DNA of 64,000 bases from Scytonema sp. UIC 10036 (GTDB lineage: Bacteria > Cyanobacteriota > Cyanobacteriia > Cyanobacteriales > Nostocaceae): contig NZ_WJFC01000041.1 of NCBI RefSeq assembly GCF_009725235.1, forward strand, positions 13,544 to 77,543. The letters are read 5' to 3'. The notes beneath the pieces are model-generated. The model searched no databases, was not told the DNA's origin, and saw only the letters and a program-made list of their open reading frames with translations. The first letter of the stretch is position 1. The number at the start of each line of letters is the position of its first letter. This document shows, one piece after another, positions 17,526 through 27,716 of the stretch. The position numbers and the translations under genes were made by a program.

Positions 17526-17815
17526 AGCGTACTTAAGTAATCTTCTGGCGGGAAGGAAGTAGTTAAAAATTGGACTTGACAAGCCATCTATAAAATTCAT
17601 GAAAATCATATATTACTAAAAATTGATTAAATAACCGTATTTATAGTAAAGTTTTACAGTATGTCGTAATAGCAACCTTTACAGGTAGATAAAAGCTTGT
17701 ATTAAAAATACCTAGCTGGCATCTTCCTTTTGTAAAACGCTTTTCCCAACACAATCAAATTGGTTATGAGGCTTTGTACAGACAGATTGATGTACTTGAA
17801 TGAGGAAAATTAAAG

Positions 17816-17983
17816 ATGAAAAAATTGTTACTTCCGTTCCTATTTTTCGTTGGAATTGTTTGGGTTATATTTACCCAAGTTCCCCTCCCACTCGACAACA
17901 ATTTTTCTCTATCAGCATCAGCTAAACAACCAAAGAATCCATCAGCTTACTCCGATATTTTTTCAAGTTTTAGCTACTGTTAA
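17816..17983 (+). CDS. Small exported peptide, unknown
   Basis: A 55-codon frame with an AGGAAA ribosome site about 7 bases before the ATG. The first 20 residues form a clear signal peptide or membrane anchor (M-K-K-L-L-L-P-F-L-F-F-V-G-I-V-W-V-I-F), followed by a short polar tail with A-S-A-K-Q. The gene was not recognised; the case rests on the ribosome site and signal-like N-terminus. Confidence 0.4.
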   Translation: MKKLLLPFLFFVGIVWVIFTQVPLPLDNNFSLSASAKQPKNPSAYSDIFSSFSYC

Positions 17984-18207
17984 TACATGAATAAACCGTA
18001 TTTTTAAGGTTAGATGCTAGTCTGTCATACTTACGTATGAAAAGCAAGAGAATGTGTATAATTTTTGAATGTAGAAAAAATGAGTCGTCTCACACTTTTG
18101 GCGATCGCTTTATCCAGAAAGGCAGAGGGCAGCTTTGCTGGAGGCATTCGGGAATACTAGCTCCTACCCTCCGATCTCCAGTCCCTAACCCCCAACCCCT
18201 AACCCCT

Positions 18208-19332
18208 ATGTACGACTGTATTATCGTTGGCGCAGGACCTGCTGGTGGATGCGCTGCTTATCATTTAGCCAAGCGCGGGCGTTCGGTATTGGTTTTGGAG
18301 AAAGAGTCTCTACCAAGATACAAACCCTGTGGAGGTGGCGTTTCACCTGCAATTGCCCAATGGTTTGACTTTGACTTTAGCCCCGCAATTTCCATGAAAG
18401 CAGATACAATCCGTTGTACCTGGAATATGGACGATCCAGTAGAAGCAGAAATTGGAACTCCCGAACCAGTTTGGATGGTAAGACGAGATATATTCGACCA
18501 TTTTCTGATTCAGCAAGCACAAAAACAAGGTGCTGAAGTACGTGATAATACTGAAGTTATAAGTATTGAATTTCAAAGCAATTGTTGGCACGTTAACACC
18601 GCTTGTGGTTCGGTAACGGGTCGTTACTTGATAGCAGCCGATGGTGCTAAAGGACCTATAGCTAAATGGCTTGGATTCAAAGAGCGCAAACGCCTTCTAG
18701 CAGGAGCATTGGAAGCAGAAGCCAAAGCAGATGTAAAAAATGGTAACGTTGCTCACTTCGAGTTTGGCATGGTGAAAAATGGTTACCTCTGGAACTTCCC
18801 TAAAGCAGATGGTTATTCTATTGGGATTGGCACCTTTGTTGGTAAGGGCGGTGCTCAAGATTTCAAAAGCATTTTAAGCGAGTATAGTCATGAGTTTGGT
18901 GTAGACATTAAAACCTGCCAACAGTACGGTCATGCTTTGTGTTTGTGGAATGGCAATCAAAAGTTGCATACTGATAATGCAGTTTTAGCAGGAGAAGCGG
19001 CTTGTGTTGTCGATCCGTTCACAGCAGAAGGCATTCGCCCCTCTATTTTTAGCGGTTTAAAAGCAGCAGAAGCGATCGATAAAGCAGTTGGTGGCGACAT
19101 CAACGCCTTGGAAGACTACACGAACACCATCCACGAACAATGGGGTAGTGATATGGCTTGGGCGCAGAAGTTAGCTGGACTATTTTATCACTTTGCTGGT
19201 ATTGGCTATAAAGTGGGAGTTAAGCGCCCTTCATCTGTCCAAATTATGGGCAAAATCTTGTGTGGCGAAATGCGTTACGCTGATGTTGCCAGTCGCGCTA
19301 TCAAGCGCTTAACATCTGGATTGGCTGGTTAG
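18208..19332 (+). CDS. Geranylgeranyl reductase-family FAD-dependent oxidoreductase
   Basis: A 374-aa flavoprotein. The dinucleotide loop I-I-V-G-A-G-P-A-G-G lies at the N-terminus, followed by the family motif P-R-Y-K-P-C-G-G-G-V-S near residue 40 and the second FAD motif G-E-A-A-C-V-V-D-P-F-T-A-E-G-I near 270. The group includes ChlP (which reduces geranylgeranyl groups of chlorophyll and phytol precursors) and digeranylgeranylglycerophospholipid reductases; this member is a paralogue of unknown substrate. Start at ATG 18208, because the 57 extra codons from 18037 are low-complexity repeat translation. Confidence 0.88.
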   Translation: MYDCIIVGAGPAGGCAAYHLAKRGRSVLVLEKESLPRYKPCGGGVSPAIAQWFDFDFSPAISMKADTIRCTWNMDDPVEAEIGTPEPVWMVRRDIFDHFLIQQAQKQGAEVRDNTEVISIEFQSNCWHVNTACGSVTGRYLIAADGAKGPIAKWLGFKERKRLLAGALEAEAKADVKNGNVAHFEFGMVKNGYLWNFPKADGYSIGIGTFVGKGGAQDFKSILSEYSHEFGVDIKTCQQYGHALCLWNGNQKLHTDNAVLAGEAACVVDPFTAEGIRPSIFSGLKAAEAIDKAVGGDINALEDYTNTIHEQWGSDMAWAQKLAGLFYHFAGIGYKVGVKRPSSVQIMGKILCGEMRYADVASRAIKRLTSGLAG

Positions 19333-19375
19333 TCATTGGTCATTGGTCATTGGTCATTGGTCATTGGTCATTGGT
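19331..19375. repeat. STRR heptamer array (TCATTGG)
   Basis: About six copies of the heptamer GTCATTG between two genes, followed by TGACAAA-like units that include the ATG of cobL. Confidence 0.85.
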
Positions 19376-19419
19376 ACTGGACAAACAACAAATGAGACTT
19401 GACAAATGAAGCTTGACAA

Positions 19420-20700
19420 ATGACTAAAGTTAATGTAGTAGGTATTGGTCTGGATGGAATCGCTGGATTGAGTGAAAAAGTTAGGGAAATTATCGAACGT
19501 GCGACATTGCTGGTGGGTAGCGATCGCCATTTGAGTTATTTTCCCAACCATCACAGCCAACGTTTGCCTCTCAAAAATTTTACTGAAAATATTAGTATAA
19601 TACGTGACTACATAAATAAGGGTTGTGATGGTGTTGTTATTATAGTTTCTGGAGATCCGCTCTTTTTTGGTTTGGGACGCTTGCTTCTAGCAGAACTGCC
19701 AAAAGATGTACTGACATTTCACCCTCATCTCAGTTCGGTACAGCTAGCCTTTAATCGCGTGAAAGCAAGCTGGCATGATGCGCGTGTTATCAGCGCACAC
19801 GGGCGTTCTGTGGAGGAATTAATTCATGCCCTACAACAAGGGGTGGAGAAAATAGCTGTACTGACAGATGGAACAAATACCCCAAATGCGATCGCGAAAC
19901 TGATCGAATCTCTGAATCTACCCAGTCAGTACCAGTTGTGGGTTTGTGAGAATTTAGGTGGGGATTTGGAGCGCATTGAGTCTTTCTCTGTAGAAACATT
20001 GTGTAAAGATGTTGCAAGCTCTACATTTGCCCCTCTGAATGTGGTAGTGCTACTGCGTCAGGATCGAGAAAAACCGCTAGAGCTTTCAGCGTTACCATAT
20101 TTTGGTTTACCAGATGAGTGCTTTCTTAGTTTTAGCGATCGCCCTGGTTTGATGACAAAGCGAGAAGTTCGGACTTTAGTGTTAGCTGAACTCGCTTTGC
20201 GTCCCGGACAAATCATTTGGGATATTGGTGCAGGGACTGGTTCTGTTTCCATTGAAATTGCCCGCCTGTTTCCTACTTCCAAAGTCTACGCCATAGAAAA
20301 AACTGCTGCAGGTAGTGCCTTAATTGCCCAAAATTGCCGTCGCTTTCAAGTGGAGAACGTCATTTCCATTCATGGCAATGCACCGGATATTTTGCAAACT
20401 CTAGGAGAAACGTGTAACACCCCTAGTGGTGAACCAAGCCCAGATCGTATTTTCATCGGTGGTAGTGGAGGCAATTTAACTGAAATCCTTAATGTTTGTG
20501 CTACCAAACTCACCTCTGACGGCATCATAGTTCTATCTCTAGCCACCTTAGAACATCTCAACACTGCTTTATCCTGGTTTCAATCTCATTCTTGGCATTA
20601 CCAGTTATTGCAAGTGCAGCTTTCCCGTTCTGTCCCCATCGGACACTTAACACGCTTTGCACCACTTAATCCTGTGACAATTGTTACAGCTTGCCATTGA
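19420..20700 (+). CDS. cobL: Precorrin-6Y C5,15-methyltransferase (decarboxylating), CbiE-CbiT fusion
   Basis: A 426-aa fusion. The N-terminal half (1-205) is the CbiE methylase type: V-V-G-I-G-L-D-G, then V-I-I-V-S-G-D-P-L-F-F-G-L-G and the later L-T-D-G-T-N-T-P. The C-terminal half is CbiT with the S-adenosylmethionine loop D-I-G-A-G-T-G-S-V-S-I-E near residue 267 and G-G-S-G-G-N-L near 346. In cobalamin (B12) synthesis the enzyme methylates C5 and C15 of precorrin-6B and decarboxylates the acetate side chain. No other cobalamin genes are nearby. The start lies in a heptamer array; M-T-K-V-N-V-V-G fits the family. Confidence 0.93.
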   Translation: MTKVNVVGIGLDGIAGLSEKVREIIERATLLVGSDRHLSYFPNHHSQRLPLKNFTENISIIRDYINKGCDGVVIIVSGDPLFFGLGRLLLAELPKDVLTFHPHLSSVQLAFNRVKASWHDARVISAHGRSVEELIHALQQGVEKIAVLTDGTNTPNAIAKLIESLNLPSQYQLWVCENLGGDLERIESFSVETLCKDVASSTFAPLNVVVLLRQDREKPLELSALPYFGLPDECFLSFSDRPGLMTKREVRTLVLAELALRPGQIIWDIGAGTGSVSIEIARLFPTSKVYAIEKTAAGSALIAQNCRRFQVENVISIHGNAPDILQTLGETCNTPSGEPSPDRIFIGGSGGNLTEILNVCATKLTSDGIIVLSLATLEHLNTALSWFQSHSWHYQLLQVQLSRSVPIGHLTRFAPLNPVTIVTACH

Positions 20701-21169
20701 TAGCTTCATGAGGCTGAATTTTATTTTAGTAGTCCATCACACAAATTTGATGGGCAGCCACCTCGTTTCCAGGCTCAGCCACAGAATGCTTGAACTCAAG
20801 TCAATCGTAATTTCAGACTATGCTACATTTAGCCGCAACATTCGATGCCGTCGATCCCACCAAGGTAGTACGACTTTCAATCGCTTTTGTATCTATAATT
20901 ACATCTGAATTGAACACTGATTTATTCCTTTAGACACTCCAATAGCGTAGGTACTGCTAACCAATGTCACTATCTCAACAATTTTTCGGTGACACCAGAG
21001 TTGTTGCTTTGGTAGTTATGGGAGGAGTTTGTGAACCAGAAAATATCGAGAAAAGAGTTTGTCCTAAGGTATCGAAGATATTAGAGATTTGTCCACCTGT
21101 GATTCTTGAGGTAATAAAGGACGGGCGAGGATGCCCATCCCACAATCGGGGATAATTTTTAGCAAATCC
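20701..21169. other. Gene-free stretch
   Basis: Short open frames exist (such as 20964-21155, + strand) but none resembles a known protein or has a good ribosome site. On the minus strand 20820-20910 a short run I-I-D-T-K-A-I-E-S-R-T-T-L-V may be a gene relic. 21112-21140 contains a GGACGGGCGAGGATGCCCATCCC type dispersed repeat. Confidence 0.4.
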
Positions 21170-22219
21170 CTAAAAGAACCAACCGTATGAGTGTAAACCT
21201 TTACCTAAAAGATTAACCCCTAAGTAACAAATCCAAACGACAACAAAGCCGCTAGCTGCTAAAATTGCAGGGCGACGACCTTGCCAACCGCGAGTGATGC
21301 GGGCATGGAGGTAAGCAGCAAACACTAACCAAGTGATGAGTGCCCAAGTTTCTTTAGGGTCCCAACTCCAGTAAGAACCCCACGCTTCATTTGCCCAAAC
21401 TCCACCAGCAATAATACCAATAGTTAGCAAGGGAAAACCCAATCCAATGACGCGATAGCTAATGTTATCAAGAGTTTCAGCAAGGCTAAGGCGTTGGGGT
21501 GAAAGCGGTTCGGCTGTTGCTACAGTTGATGACTGAGGTACAGTCACTAAATCTAAGACCACAGTTTTCCCGTTACTGTTGCCCTCAACACGGGTGGCTC
21601 CATTATTCTCACCAGTCAATGCTTGTGCTTGAGAGACTGCTTCACCAACTTTGTGCAATCGATAACCATTGCTGCGATAACCGCCAGATCCTACAGAACT
21701 ACCCTGTAGTTGAATATCTTGACCGCGAGTGACTAACAGAAAAGCGATCGCCAGTAGCGAACCTACCATCAAAGCTGAATAACTCAACATCATCACGCTA
21801 ACGTGCATCATCAGCCAATTGGACTTAAGTGCGGGAACCAAAGGTGCTGAGGATTGCATTTCTGATGGCAGTGACAAAGTTGCAAAAGCTGTGATGCCCA
21901 TCGCTACGGGTGCTGTAACAACTCCAACCAAATGACTGCGGCTTGTATTTTCTGCAATAAGATGGACGGTGGTAATTCCCCACACCAGGAAAAATAGCGA
22001 TTCATACAAATTACTTAGGGGAAAATATCCTGCTTCCAGCCATCTTGCTCCTAAAAGGGTAGCAATGCACAAGTTAGCAACAACCATTCCAGTTGTTCCC
22101 AAAGTAGGAAGGGCGGGAATGTTTGGAAACGCAGCCCCAAACCAATACACTAGCATTGTTATAAATAAGACAGCGAAAGAGGCATTATCCAGCCAATTCT
22201 GGAGTGCAACCAGATTCAT
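21170..22219 (-). CDS. ccsA: c-type cytochrome biogenesis protein, WWD haem-handling subunit (CcsA type)
   Basis: A 349-aa membrane protein of System II cytochrome c assembly (called CcsB in some annotation schemes). The tryptophan-rich WWD motif is present as [13 protein letters not shown] near residue 285, with about eight hydrophobic helices, and a histidine at W-L-M-M-H-V-S-V typical of external haem ligands. It delivers haem to the lumenal side of the thylakoid for covalent attachment to cytochromes such as f and c6. An extra cytoplasm- or lumen-facing loop (~175-235), rich in G, S and N, is longer than usual. Its partner Ccs1/ResB is not in the window. Confidence 0.93.
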   Translation of the reverse strand: MNLVALQNWLDNASFAVLFITMLVYWFGAAFPNIPALPTLGTTGMVVANLCIATLLGARWLEAGYFPLSNLYESLFFLVWGITTVHLIAENTSRSHLVGVVTAPVAMGITAFATLSLPSEMQSSAPLVPALKSNWLMMHVSVMMLSYSALMVGSLLAIAFLLVTRGQDIQLQGSSVGSGGYRSNGYRLHKVGEAVSQAQALTGENNGATRVEGNSNGKTVVLDLVTVPQSSTVATAEPLSPQRLSLAETLDNISYRVIGLGFPLLTIGIIAGGVWANEAWGSYWSWDPKETWALITWLVFAAYLHARITRGWQGRRPAILAASGFVVVWICYLGVNLLGKGLHSYGWFF

Positions 22220-22324
22220 AACTTAAGTTATCTCCAAGTTAAATATGTATTTTATTTTCTTAGATCCTAATCTTTTTCACTAACCACTAACTACTAACCA
22301 CTAACCAATGACAGTTATTCTCCC

Positions 22325-24037
22325 TCATTGCCTGGGTGTTGCGCTAGGTGTAGGCGTTAGTAATGGATCTGATTTTTCGAATTTTTTCAGTGTGAGAAAA
22401 ATGTCATAGCGAATACTGCGGTAATCGCTGACAGCTGATGTCACACCCAATGAATGTGTTGCGTCTATCCAAGTTTGTTTGATAGGCACAAAGGATGTTA
22501 AAGGAAAATTTTTAGCCGTTCGTTCCACATCTATGAAAAACTGCCCGTTTGTAGGGTTAGGTTCTTTGGGTACAGTTGTTTGAAACATTGTCGTGCTAGT
22601 GAGGGGGTAATTTGGTTTGGGCAGTATTCTTTCGGTGACAGGAGCACCCAATGCTAAAAAAGCAACGTTTTCATCCAACCAACCGTGTGTAGCCGTTAAG
22701 GTTCCAAAAGGTCCCAGCCAGTTAACAACAGGTCTATTTGCTACTGTTGTATACTTAATTTGAAACTGGTATTGATTTTTCATGACTTCATCTAGCTGTT
22801 TTAGAGCAATTTCGGCACGATTGCGATCGCTTGCTTCTACCATAAAGACAAAAGCAGCCCTAAAATCTTCTGATGAGCCTTCTTTGGTAATATTGGGAAC
22901 AATTGCAACAGAAAATTCTCCTCCCATCCAACTGAGAAGATCTCGCTCTAGATCGAGACTGGTGAGAGATTTGACACCTTCTCGCAACTGTTCTGGTGTC
23001 ATTGGCGAGCGCGGATTTCCTTGAGAAGTTAAAGCATAATCTGTCCACAATTGCTTTAAATTTCCTCCCGACAGCATCAATAAAGTTTCTGCAGGGAGAC
23101 GATTTTGGATTTTGCCTGCATTATTTTCTGTTGCCAAAACTCTCTGGGAGTTAGGATTCAACCAGGAGACACCCTTTATCCTGACTCCTTCCGGTTCCAA
23201 AGAAAGACTTCCTGCCAAACCTTGGTTGTTTTGAAGTTGAGAGAGAACGGGCGCGGGCAAAGAGCGATCGCCAGATGCGGCTATTTTGGCAGAGAAAGGC
23301 ACATTGACATAAAACTGAGCAAAAGGCTGGTAAGTAGCAATTTTGGGATAGTGTTCTGCAAAACCTAAAGAATCAGCCAAAGATGTCTTACGTTTATAGG
23401 CATTAATTGCTTTTTCTGTCGCTTTTGGGTTATCAGTAATAACTAAAAAATTCTCATCCACTACAGCTACTGAAAATTTTTCCCCAGCTTGTCCTTCGGT
23501 TTCTTTGATGGCAATATTCTCGTAGGAACGGTTAATCCATTTACCGCCTTTGGGCGCTTTTGGTTGTGACAGTATGCTTTTAGCAGCTTCTTTATTTTTT
23601 ATAGGCAAAACCATCACAAGCGACTGTTCGTTGCCAATAACACTTGCGTTAGTTGTCACTGGTTTAGACGTGGCTTTGCTCATCTCAGGAGCAAGAACTG
23701 CAACTGCAATTTGGTCACCTACCCAAGGACGGATATCTTTCTGGAAATCGTAGCCATTACTTGTCAGAAAGCGTTCCTGAAGCTGCACTATATTGGTATC
23801 CAATTCTGCTTGCGTTTCTTTAGTTCCAAACTCTTGCAACTTTTGCCATTGACTGGAGTCGGTCGTAAAAGAAACTGCAAATAGAGCATCTTGAGGAATA
23901 AGATTTGCTCCAGGTAGCAAATCTCTAGAGAATGGTTTGCCTTGAGTCAACAGCCAATATGCAGCTACGCCCCCACCAATCAGCAATCCTGCTGATGAGA
24001 GCGTCAATATTAAAGACAGTTTCTTATCTTTTTTCAT
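22325..24037 (-). CDS. DUF3352 domain-containing protein
   Basis: A 570-aa protein with a single N-terminal membrane anchor (L-S-L-I-L-T-L-S-S-A-G-L-L-I-G-G-G-V-A) followed by a large extracytoplasmic domain. It has the cyanobacterial DUF3352 features: L-I-P-Q-D-A-L-F-A-V-S-F-T-T-D near residue 50, P-W-V-G-D-Q-I-A-V-A-V-L near 105, and a proline/threonine-rich end. Function unknown. ATG at 24037 (M-K-K-D-K-K) is chosen; a GTG 12 bases upstream adds four codons. It is co-directional with ccsA, 105 bp apart; no clear operon. Confidence 0.85.
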   Translation of the reverse strand: MKKDKKLSLILTLSSAGLLIGGGVAAYWLLTQGKPFSRDLLPGANLIPQDALFAVSFTTDSSQWQKLQEFGTKETQAELDTNIVQLQERFLTSNGYDFQKDIRPWVGDQIAVAVLAPEMSKATSKPVTTNASVIGNEQSLVMVLPIKNKEAAKSILSQPKAPKGGKWINRSYENIAIKETEGQAGEKFSVAVVDENFLVITDNPKATEKAINAYKRKTSLADSLGFAEHYPKIATYQPFAQFYVNVPFSAKIAASGDRSLPAPVLSQLQNNQGLAGSLSLEPEGVRIKGVSWLNPNSQRVLATENNAGKIQNRLPAETLLMLSGGNLKQLWTDYALTSQGNPRSPMTPEQLREGVKSLTSLDLERDLLSWMGGEFSVAIVPNITKEGSSEDFRAAFVFMVEASDRNRAEIALKQLDEVMKNQYQFQIKYTTVANRPVVNWLGPFGTLTATHGWLDENVAFLALGAPVTERILPKPNYPLTSTTMFQTTVPKEPNPTNGQFFIDVERTAKNFPLTSFVPIKQTWIDATHSLGVTSAVSDYRSIRYDIFLTLKKFEKSDPLLTPTPSATPRQ

Positions 24038-24170
24038 CCACAAAGACACAATCAGGCAGTGTCATTGAAACCTACATTACTTGCGAAATGATAACACTTT
24101 GTAAGTTCAGGCTTTTATGGTAAGCTTTTGCAACTCATCCCCTCTGCCTCCGTACTTCTGCCCTCTTATA

Positions 24171-24800
24171 CTAAACTTTCCCATTATGAGAAGGCAATTC
24201 CATTGGTCCCAAATATTTTGTTAAATAAGGTGAAAAAACCTCATAAATGAGGGTAAGAGGCTGCCCGTGATGCCAAAACAAGTAGTGGCGACCCCAAAAA
24301 GGTCCTGACTCATCAAAACCCGACTCTAGGGCAGTGGAGTCCCCGTAATAAATTCCCTGTACATCCCGGTATAACTCCGTGCGGAGACGTGCCAAACTAG
24401 CCCAAATGGGTAATGCACGGTTTTGTAAATACTCATCTACTTGAGTTGCTTCCCACCAAGAAGTAGCATATGCCAATCGCTGACCGGAGGCGGTACGCAA
24501 CCAAACCTGTCGTCGTAGTCGCGGTTCTGGAACAGCTTTGATTAGGTCAGGTGCATTATCCAAATCCGCGCCAACCAATGACATATCAATAACGTCCACT
24601 TCTGTGGGTTCACCTGTCAGCAATTGTAAGTGTCGTGTCGGAGACCCGTCACCTAACAAAAGGAGTTGCCAAGCGGGTGCAAGTTGAGTGTGAGGCAAAC
24701 CCTGTTGAATGACTTCCTCTCCACCCTGCCAAATTGGGGTGAGACGATGCCACCCCGATGGTAATGTTAAATTGTTTATCGGCGTAAAAGTCGCTGTCAA
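24171..24800 (-). CDS. ycf21: Chorismate lyase-family protein (Ycf21/DUF98)
   Basis: A 209-aa protein: W-Q-L-L-L-L-G-D-G-S-P-T-R-H-L near residue 45, R-Q-V-W-L-R-T-A-S-G-Q-R-L-A-Y-A-T-S-W-W near 95, and F-W-G-R-H-Y-L-F-W-H near 170. This is the DUF98/Ycf21 family, distantly related to UbiC. The cyanobacterial enzyme removes pyruvate from chorismate to give 4-hydroxybenzoate, the ring precursor of plastoquinone. It stands alone in this window. Confidence 0.9.
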   Translation of the reverse strand: MTATFTPINNLTLPSGWHRLTPIWQGGEEVIQQGLPHTQLAPAWQLLLLGDGSPTRHLQLLTGEPTEVDVIDMSLVGADLDNAPDLIKAVPEPRLRRQVWLRTASGQRLAYATSWWEATQVDEYLQNRALPIWASLARLRTELYRDVQGIYYGDSTALESGFDESGPFWGRHYLFWHHGQPLTLIYEVFSPYLTKYLGPMELPSHNGKV

Positions 24801-24842
24801 GGTTCTTTACAAAACTTCACTTATTATATAATTGCATAAAAA

Positions 24843-24890
24843 TTTGTCATTTGTCATTTGTCATTTGTCATTGCTCATTGGTCATTTGAT
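24843..24890. repeat. STRR heptamer array (TTTGTCA)
   Basis: About four TTTGTCA heptamers followed by degenerate copies, in the promoter region of the chorismate lyase gene (minus strand). Confidence 0.8.
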
Positions 24891-25018
24891 CTGAGGGTCA
24901 AGTGTTACAATATCTTGTTCGGGCACGCATAGTTTACCTACAGGGAAAGCTTCCTCGTGACTTCTCTCAGAAATACATTTATGAAAAAAGAAATCGATTA
25001 ATCTCTCATTATATTGCT

Positions 25019-25772
25019 GGCGTTGCATAAATGCGGGATGATTAGGTAAATACGGGTAATTCTCTATACTTTAAGTAATGAAGTAGTAATCTAATTGAGT
25101 GTTTAAGCATATCCACGGATTTTGAATAACATAGTGTTTTTCGCCGTAATCTTGCCAGATAATGACGTAGGCGAGTATTTTCGCCTTCAACCCTAGTCAT
25201 ATAGGTTTTACTAACAATATGGTCGCCTGGATCAATAAAACAAGGGTAAACTACCCAACCATCTGTTACGTAAAAATAACATTCCCAACAAGAAACAATG
25301 TTCCACAAAAATTTAAACGTTTCACTACTGCGATCGCCAAGAGTCCAAGCTAAAATTCCTGGGCGAAAATGATTTACCGCTGTCCATAACCAAACTTTGT
25401 TTTTTTTGACCCTACAAAGGTTTCTAGCTCATCTAATTCACCAACTTCTGGTATCTCTTGAAATTCCGGTGCGTCTGGAAGTTGCGAGCCAACTTGTTTA
25501 ACCCAGTTAATTATGGTCGTATGATGAACCCCTTTGTCTCGCTCGATAGCTCGGAATCCCATGCCATTTACGTATAATCTTAAACATTCTTTTTTTACTT
25601 CATCTGAGTACCCTCTCGGCGGACTGTAAACATCTATAAATTGACGACCACAATTAGTACACTTGTGGTTTTGTTTACCTCTTCGCTTGCCGTTTTTCAG
25701 AATCTCCGTAGACTCGCAGTATGGACATTGCATAGTAGAACACCTCAAATCCTCCCTCTATTATGCAACGCC
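25019..25772 (-). mobile_element. IS1-family insertion sequence, complete, 754 bp
   Basis: Terminal inverted repeats GGCGTTGCATAA lie at 25019-25030 and 25761-25772. They are flanked by the 8-bp direct repeat ATATTGCT (25011-25018 and 25773-25780), the target length expected of IS1 elements. The element encodes the two-frame transposase on the minus strand. Confidence 0.93.
25042..25733 (-). CDS. IS1 family transposase (two frames joined by -1 frameshift)
   Basis: Frame 1 (25733 down to 25374) gives the InsA-like DNA-binding part: zinc ribbon C-P-Y-C-x6-...C-T-N-C, then a helix-turn-helix (F-R-A-I-E-R-D-K-G-V-H-H-T-T-I-I-N-W). It ends Q-R-stop. At A8C (tract at about 25400-25407, minus strand) a -1 slip gives S-K-K-N-K-V-W-L-W-T-A-V-N-H-F, exactly the expected continuation, and the frame then runs open to 25042 through the catalytic part, including T-R-V-E-G-E-N-T-R-L-R-H-Y. 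So this is programmed frameshifting as in IS1 (InsAB'), not decay. Start ATG 25733 is preferred to TTG 25748. Confidence 0.92.
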
Positions 25773-25838
25773 ATATTGCTTAATAACAATGACCCACATC
25801 AGCCAGTTACTGGTCACTTGTTACTGTTCACTGATTAA

Positions 25839-25919
25839 TGCGGATGGCGAGACTCGAACTCGCAAGGGAAGCCCACACGCCCCTCAAACGTGCGCGTATA
25901 CCAATTCCGCCACATCCGC
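25839..25919 (-). tRNA. tRNA-Leu(GAG)
   Basis: The minus strand gives acceptor GCGGATG paired with CATCCGC, a D-arm beginning TGGCGGAATTGGTA, anticodon stem CACGT with GCGTG around the loop TTGAGGG (anticodon GAG), a long variable arm and TTCGAGTCT in the T-arm. The long variable arm and total of 81 nt are as expected for a class II tRNA-Leu. The CCA end is not encoded. Confidence 0.93.
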
Positions 25920-26255
25920 AAGGTTCATCGTATTGACTATAGCATAACAAAAACGGATTTGGTTGAGATGCCACCCAAAATACAGAAAATTTTTCTTAGG
26001 GAATGAACTAATTTTAATGTTATTGAGTGTAAGTGCCATATGGCGCACAATACTCTTACACTTATAAACACTATACTGGGAGGCTGAAAACGCACTTCTC
26101 TTGTAACCTATAGAGGCAAAAAGCCAAATTCTCGCCCTCCTGACGGGGATGTGAGTTGGTTCTATCCTGCCGAACAAGTGAGATGAGGCTCTGCGTAATT
26201 TCAACTTTGACGGCAGATTAATGTCAATCTACGAACTTATATCAATTTCTAGAAG
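25920..26255. other. Gene-free stretch
   Basis: No supported gene. The strand opposite is open in one frame (25884-26204) but this runs through the tRNA and lacks family resemblance. Contains the accC leader. Confidence 0.4.
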
Positions 26256-27605
26256 ATGAAGTTTGACAAAATATTAATTGCCAATCGGGGAGAAATCGCT
26301 CTTCGCATTCTCCGCGCTTGTGAGGAAATGGGGATTGCGACAGTTGCGGTACATTCCACCGTAGACCGAAATGCTCTGCACGTTCAATTAGCTGATGAAG
26401 CGGTTTGTATTGGAGAAGCGGCTAGCAGTAAAAGTTATTTGAATATTCCTAATATTATTGCTGCTGCTTTGACACGTAATGCTAGTGCTATTCATCCTGG
26501 TTACGGCTTTTTGGCAGAAAATGCTCGATTTGCAGAAATTTGTGCCGATCATCACATTGCTTTCATTGGTCCTTCTCCCGAAGCAATACGGCTAATGGGT
26601 GATAAATCTACGGCAAAAGATACCATGCAAAGGGCTGGTGTCCCTACAGTACCGGGTAGTGATGGCTTGCTAGAGTCGGAAGACGAAGGATTAGCTATTG
26701 CCCAAAAAATCGGCTACCCTATTATGATTAAGGCCACAGCTGGTGGCGGTGGTAGGGGAATGCGTTTGGTGCGTTCTGAGAGTGAATTTATCAAATCTTT
26801 TCAAGCAGCGCAAGGCGAAGCCGGAGCTGCATTTGGTAATTCCGGAGTCTATTTAGAAAAATTTATTGAGCGTCCCCGCCATATTGAATTTCAAGTATTG
26901 GCTGATAACTACGGTAACGTAATTCATTTGGGCGAACGCGATTGCTCGATTCAGCGTCGCAATCAGAAACTTTTAGAAGAAGCACCCAGCCCCGCTTTAG
27001 ATTCAGAATTGCGCTCAAAAATGGGACAAGCAGCTGTTAGAGCATGTCAATTTATTAATTACAGTGGGGCGGGGACTATCGAATTTCTCTTAGATAGATC
27101 GGGTCAGTTTTACTTTATGGAAATGAATACCCGGATTCAAGTTGAACATCCCGTTACGGAGATGATTACGGGTATAGACTTGGTAGCCGAACAAATCCGT
27201 ATTGCTCAAGGAGAAAGACTGACGCTCGAGCAAGACCAGGTCATCTTGAGGGGTCATGCGATCGAATGCCGTATCAACGCTGAAGATCCAGAACACGATT
27301 TTCGCCCCGCAGCCGGACGTATCAGTGGTTACCTTCCCCCTGGGGGTCCCGGAGTCCGAATTGACTCCCACGTATATACTGATTATCAAATTCCCCCATA
27401 CTACGACTCCCTCATTGGCAAGTTAGTTGTTTGGGGTCCAGACCGTTCCACAGCTATCAAGCGTATGAAGCGTGCGTTGCGAGAATGCGCCATTACCGGC
27501 TTGCCAACGACAATTAGTTTCCATCAGAAAATTATGGAATATCCCCAGTTTCTACAGGGAAATGTCTATACCAATTTTATACAGGAAATGAAAGGGCTTG
27601 GATAA
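26256..27605 (+). CDS. accC: Acetyl-CoA carboxylase biotin carboxylase subunit
   Basis: A 449-aa ATP-grasp enzyme carboxylating biotin on AccB with bicarbonate and ATP, the first step of fatty acid synthesis. Features: [13 protein letters not shown] at the start, the ATP-grasp glycine loop [11 protein letters not shown] near residue 165, [13 protein letters not shown] near 290 and E-C-R-I-N-A-E-D-P near 335. Length and order are standard. It is monocistronic here; accB is not nearby, as is usual in cyanobacteria. Confidence 0.97.
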   Translation: MKFDKILIANRGEIALRILRACEEMGIATVAVHSTVDRNALHVQLADEAVCIGEAASSKSYLNIPNIIAAALTRNASAIHPGYGFLAENARFAEICADHHIAFIGPSPEAIRLMGDKSTAKDTMQRAGVPTVPGSDGLLESEDEGLAIAQKIGYPIMIKATAGGGGRGMRLVRSESEFIKSFQAAQGEAGAAFGNSGVYLEKFIERPRHIEFQVLADNYGNVIHLGERDCSIQRRNQKLLEEAPSPALDSELRSKMGQAAVRACQFINYSGAGTIEFLLDRSGQFYFMEMNTRIQVEHPVTEMITGIDLVAEQIRIAQGERLTLEQDQVILRGHAIECRINAEDPEHDFRPAAGRISGYLPPGGPGVRIDSHVYTDYQIPPYYDSLIGKLVVWGPDRSTAIKRMKRALRECAITGLPTTISFHQKIMEYPQFLQGNVYTNFIQEMKGLG

Positions 27606-27716
27606 TCGGTAGTGGTTAGTGGTTGGTAGTTAGTGGTTAGTGGGAAGTGGAACAACTAACCACTAACAACTAACAACTAACAACTAACCACTAACAACTA
27701 ACCACTAACTGCGATC
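27606..27716. repeat. STRR (TTAGTGG / AACTAAC arrays)
   Basis: Heptamer-like runs of TAGTGGT and, after 27650, of CTAACAA/CCACTAA. The two blocks are complementary in composition and could pair. They fill the gap between the convergent accC and YggT genes, so they may end both transcripts. Confidence 0.75.

Noticed and set aside
17323..17600. Possible coding region opposite the repeat at 17430
   Set aside because: Open frames are translations of the palindromic repeat only.
20964..21155. 63-aa open frame after cobL
   Set aside because: No ribosome site, no family likeness and it runs into a dispersed repeat.
24890..25030. Short frame Q-Y-L-V-R-A-R-I-V-Y-L-Q-G-K-L into which the IS1 element inserted
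   Set aside because: About 39 codons, no recognisable family, and no ATG; too weak to call a disrupted gene.
25884..26204. 106-aa minus-strand frame downstream of tRNA-Leu
   Set aside because: Its last codons (A-D-V-A-E-L-V-Y-A-H-V) are a translated tRNA; the rest shows no family pattern.
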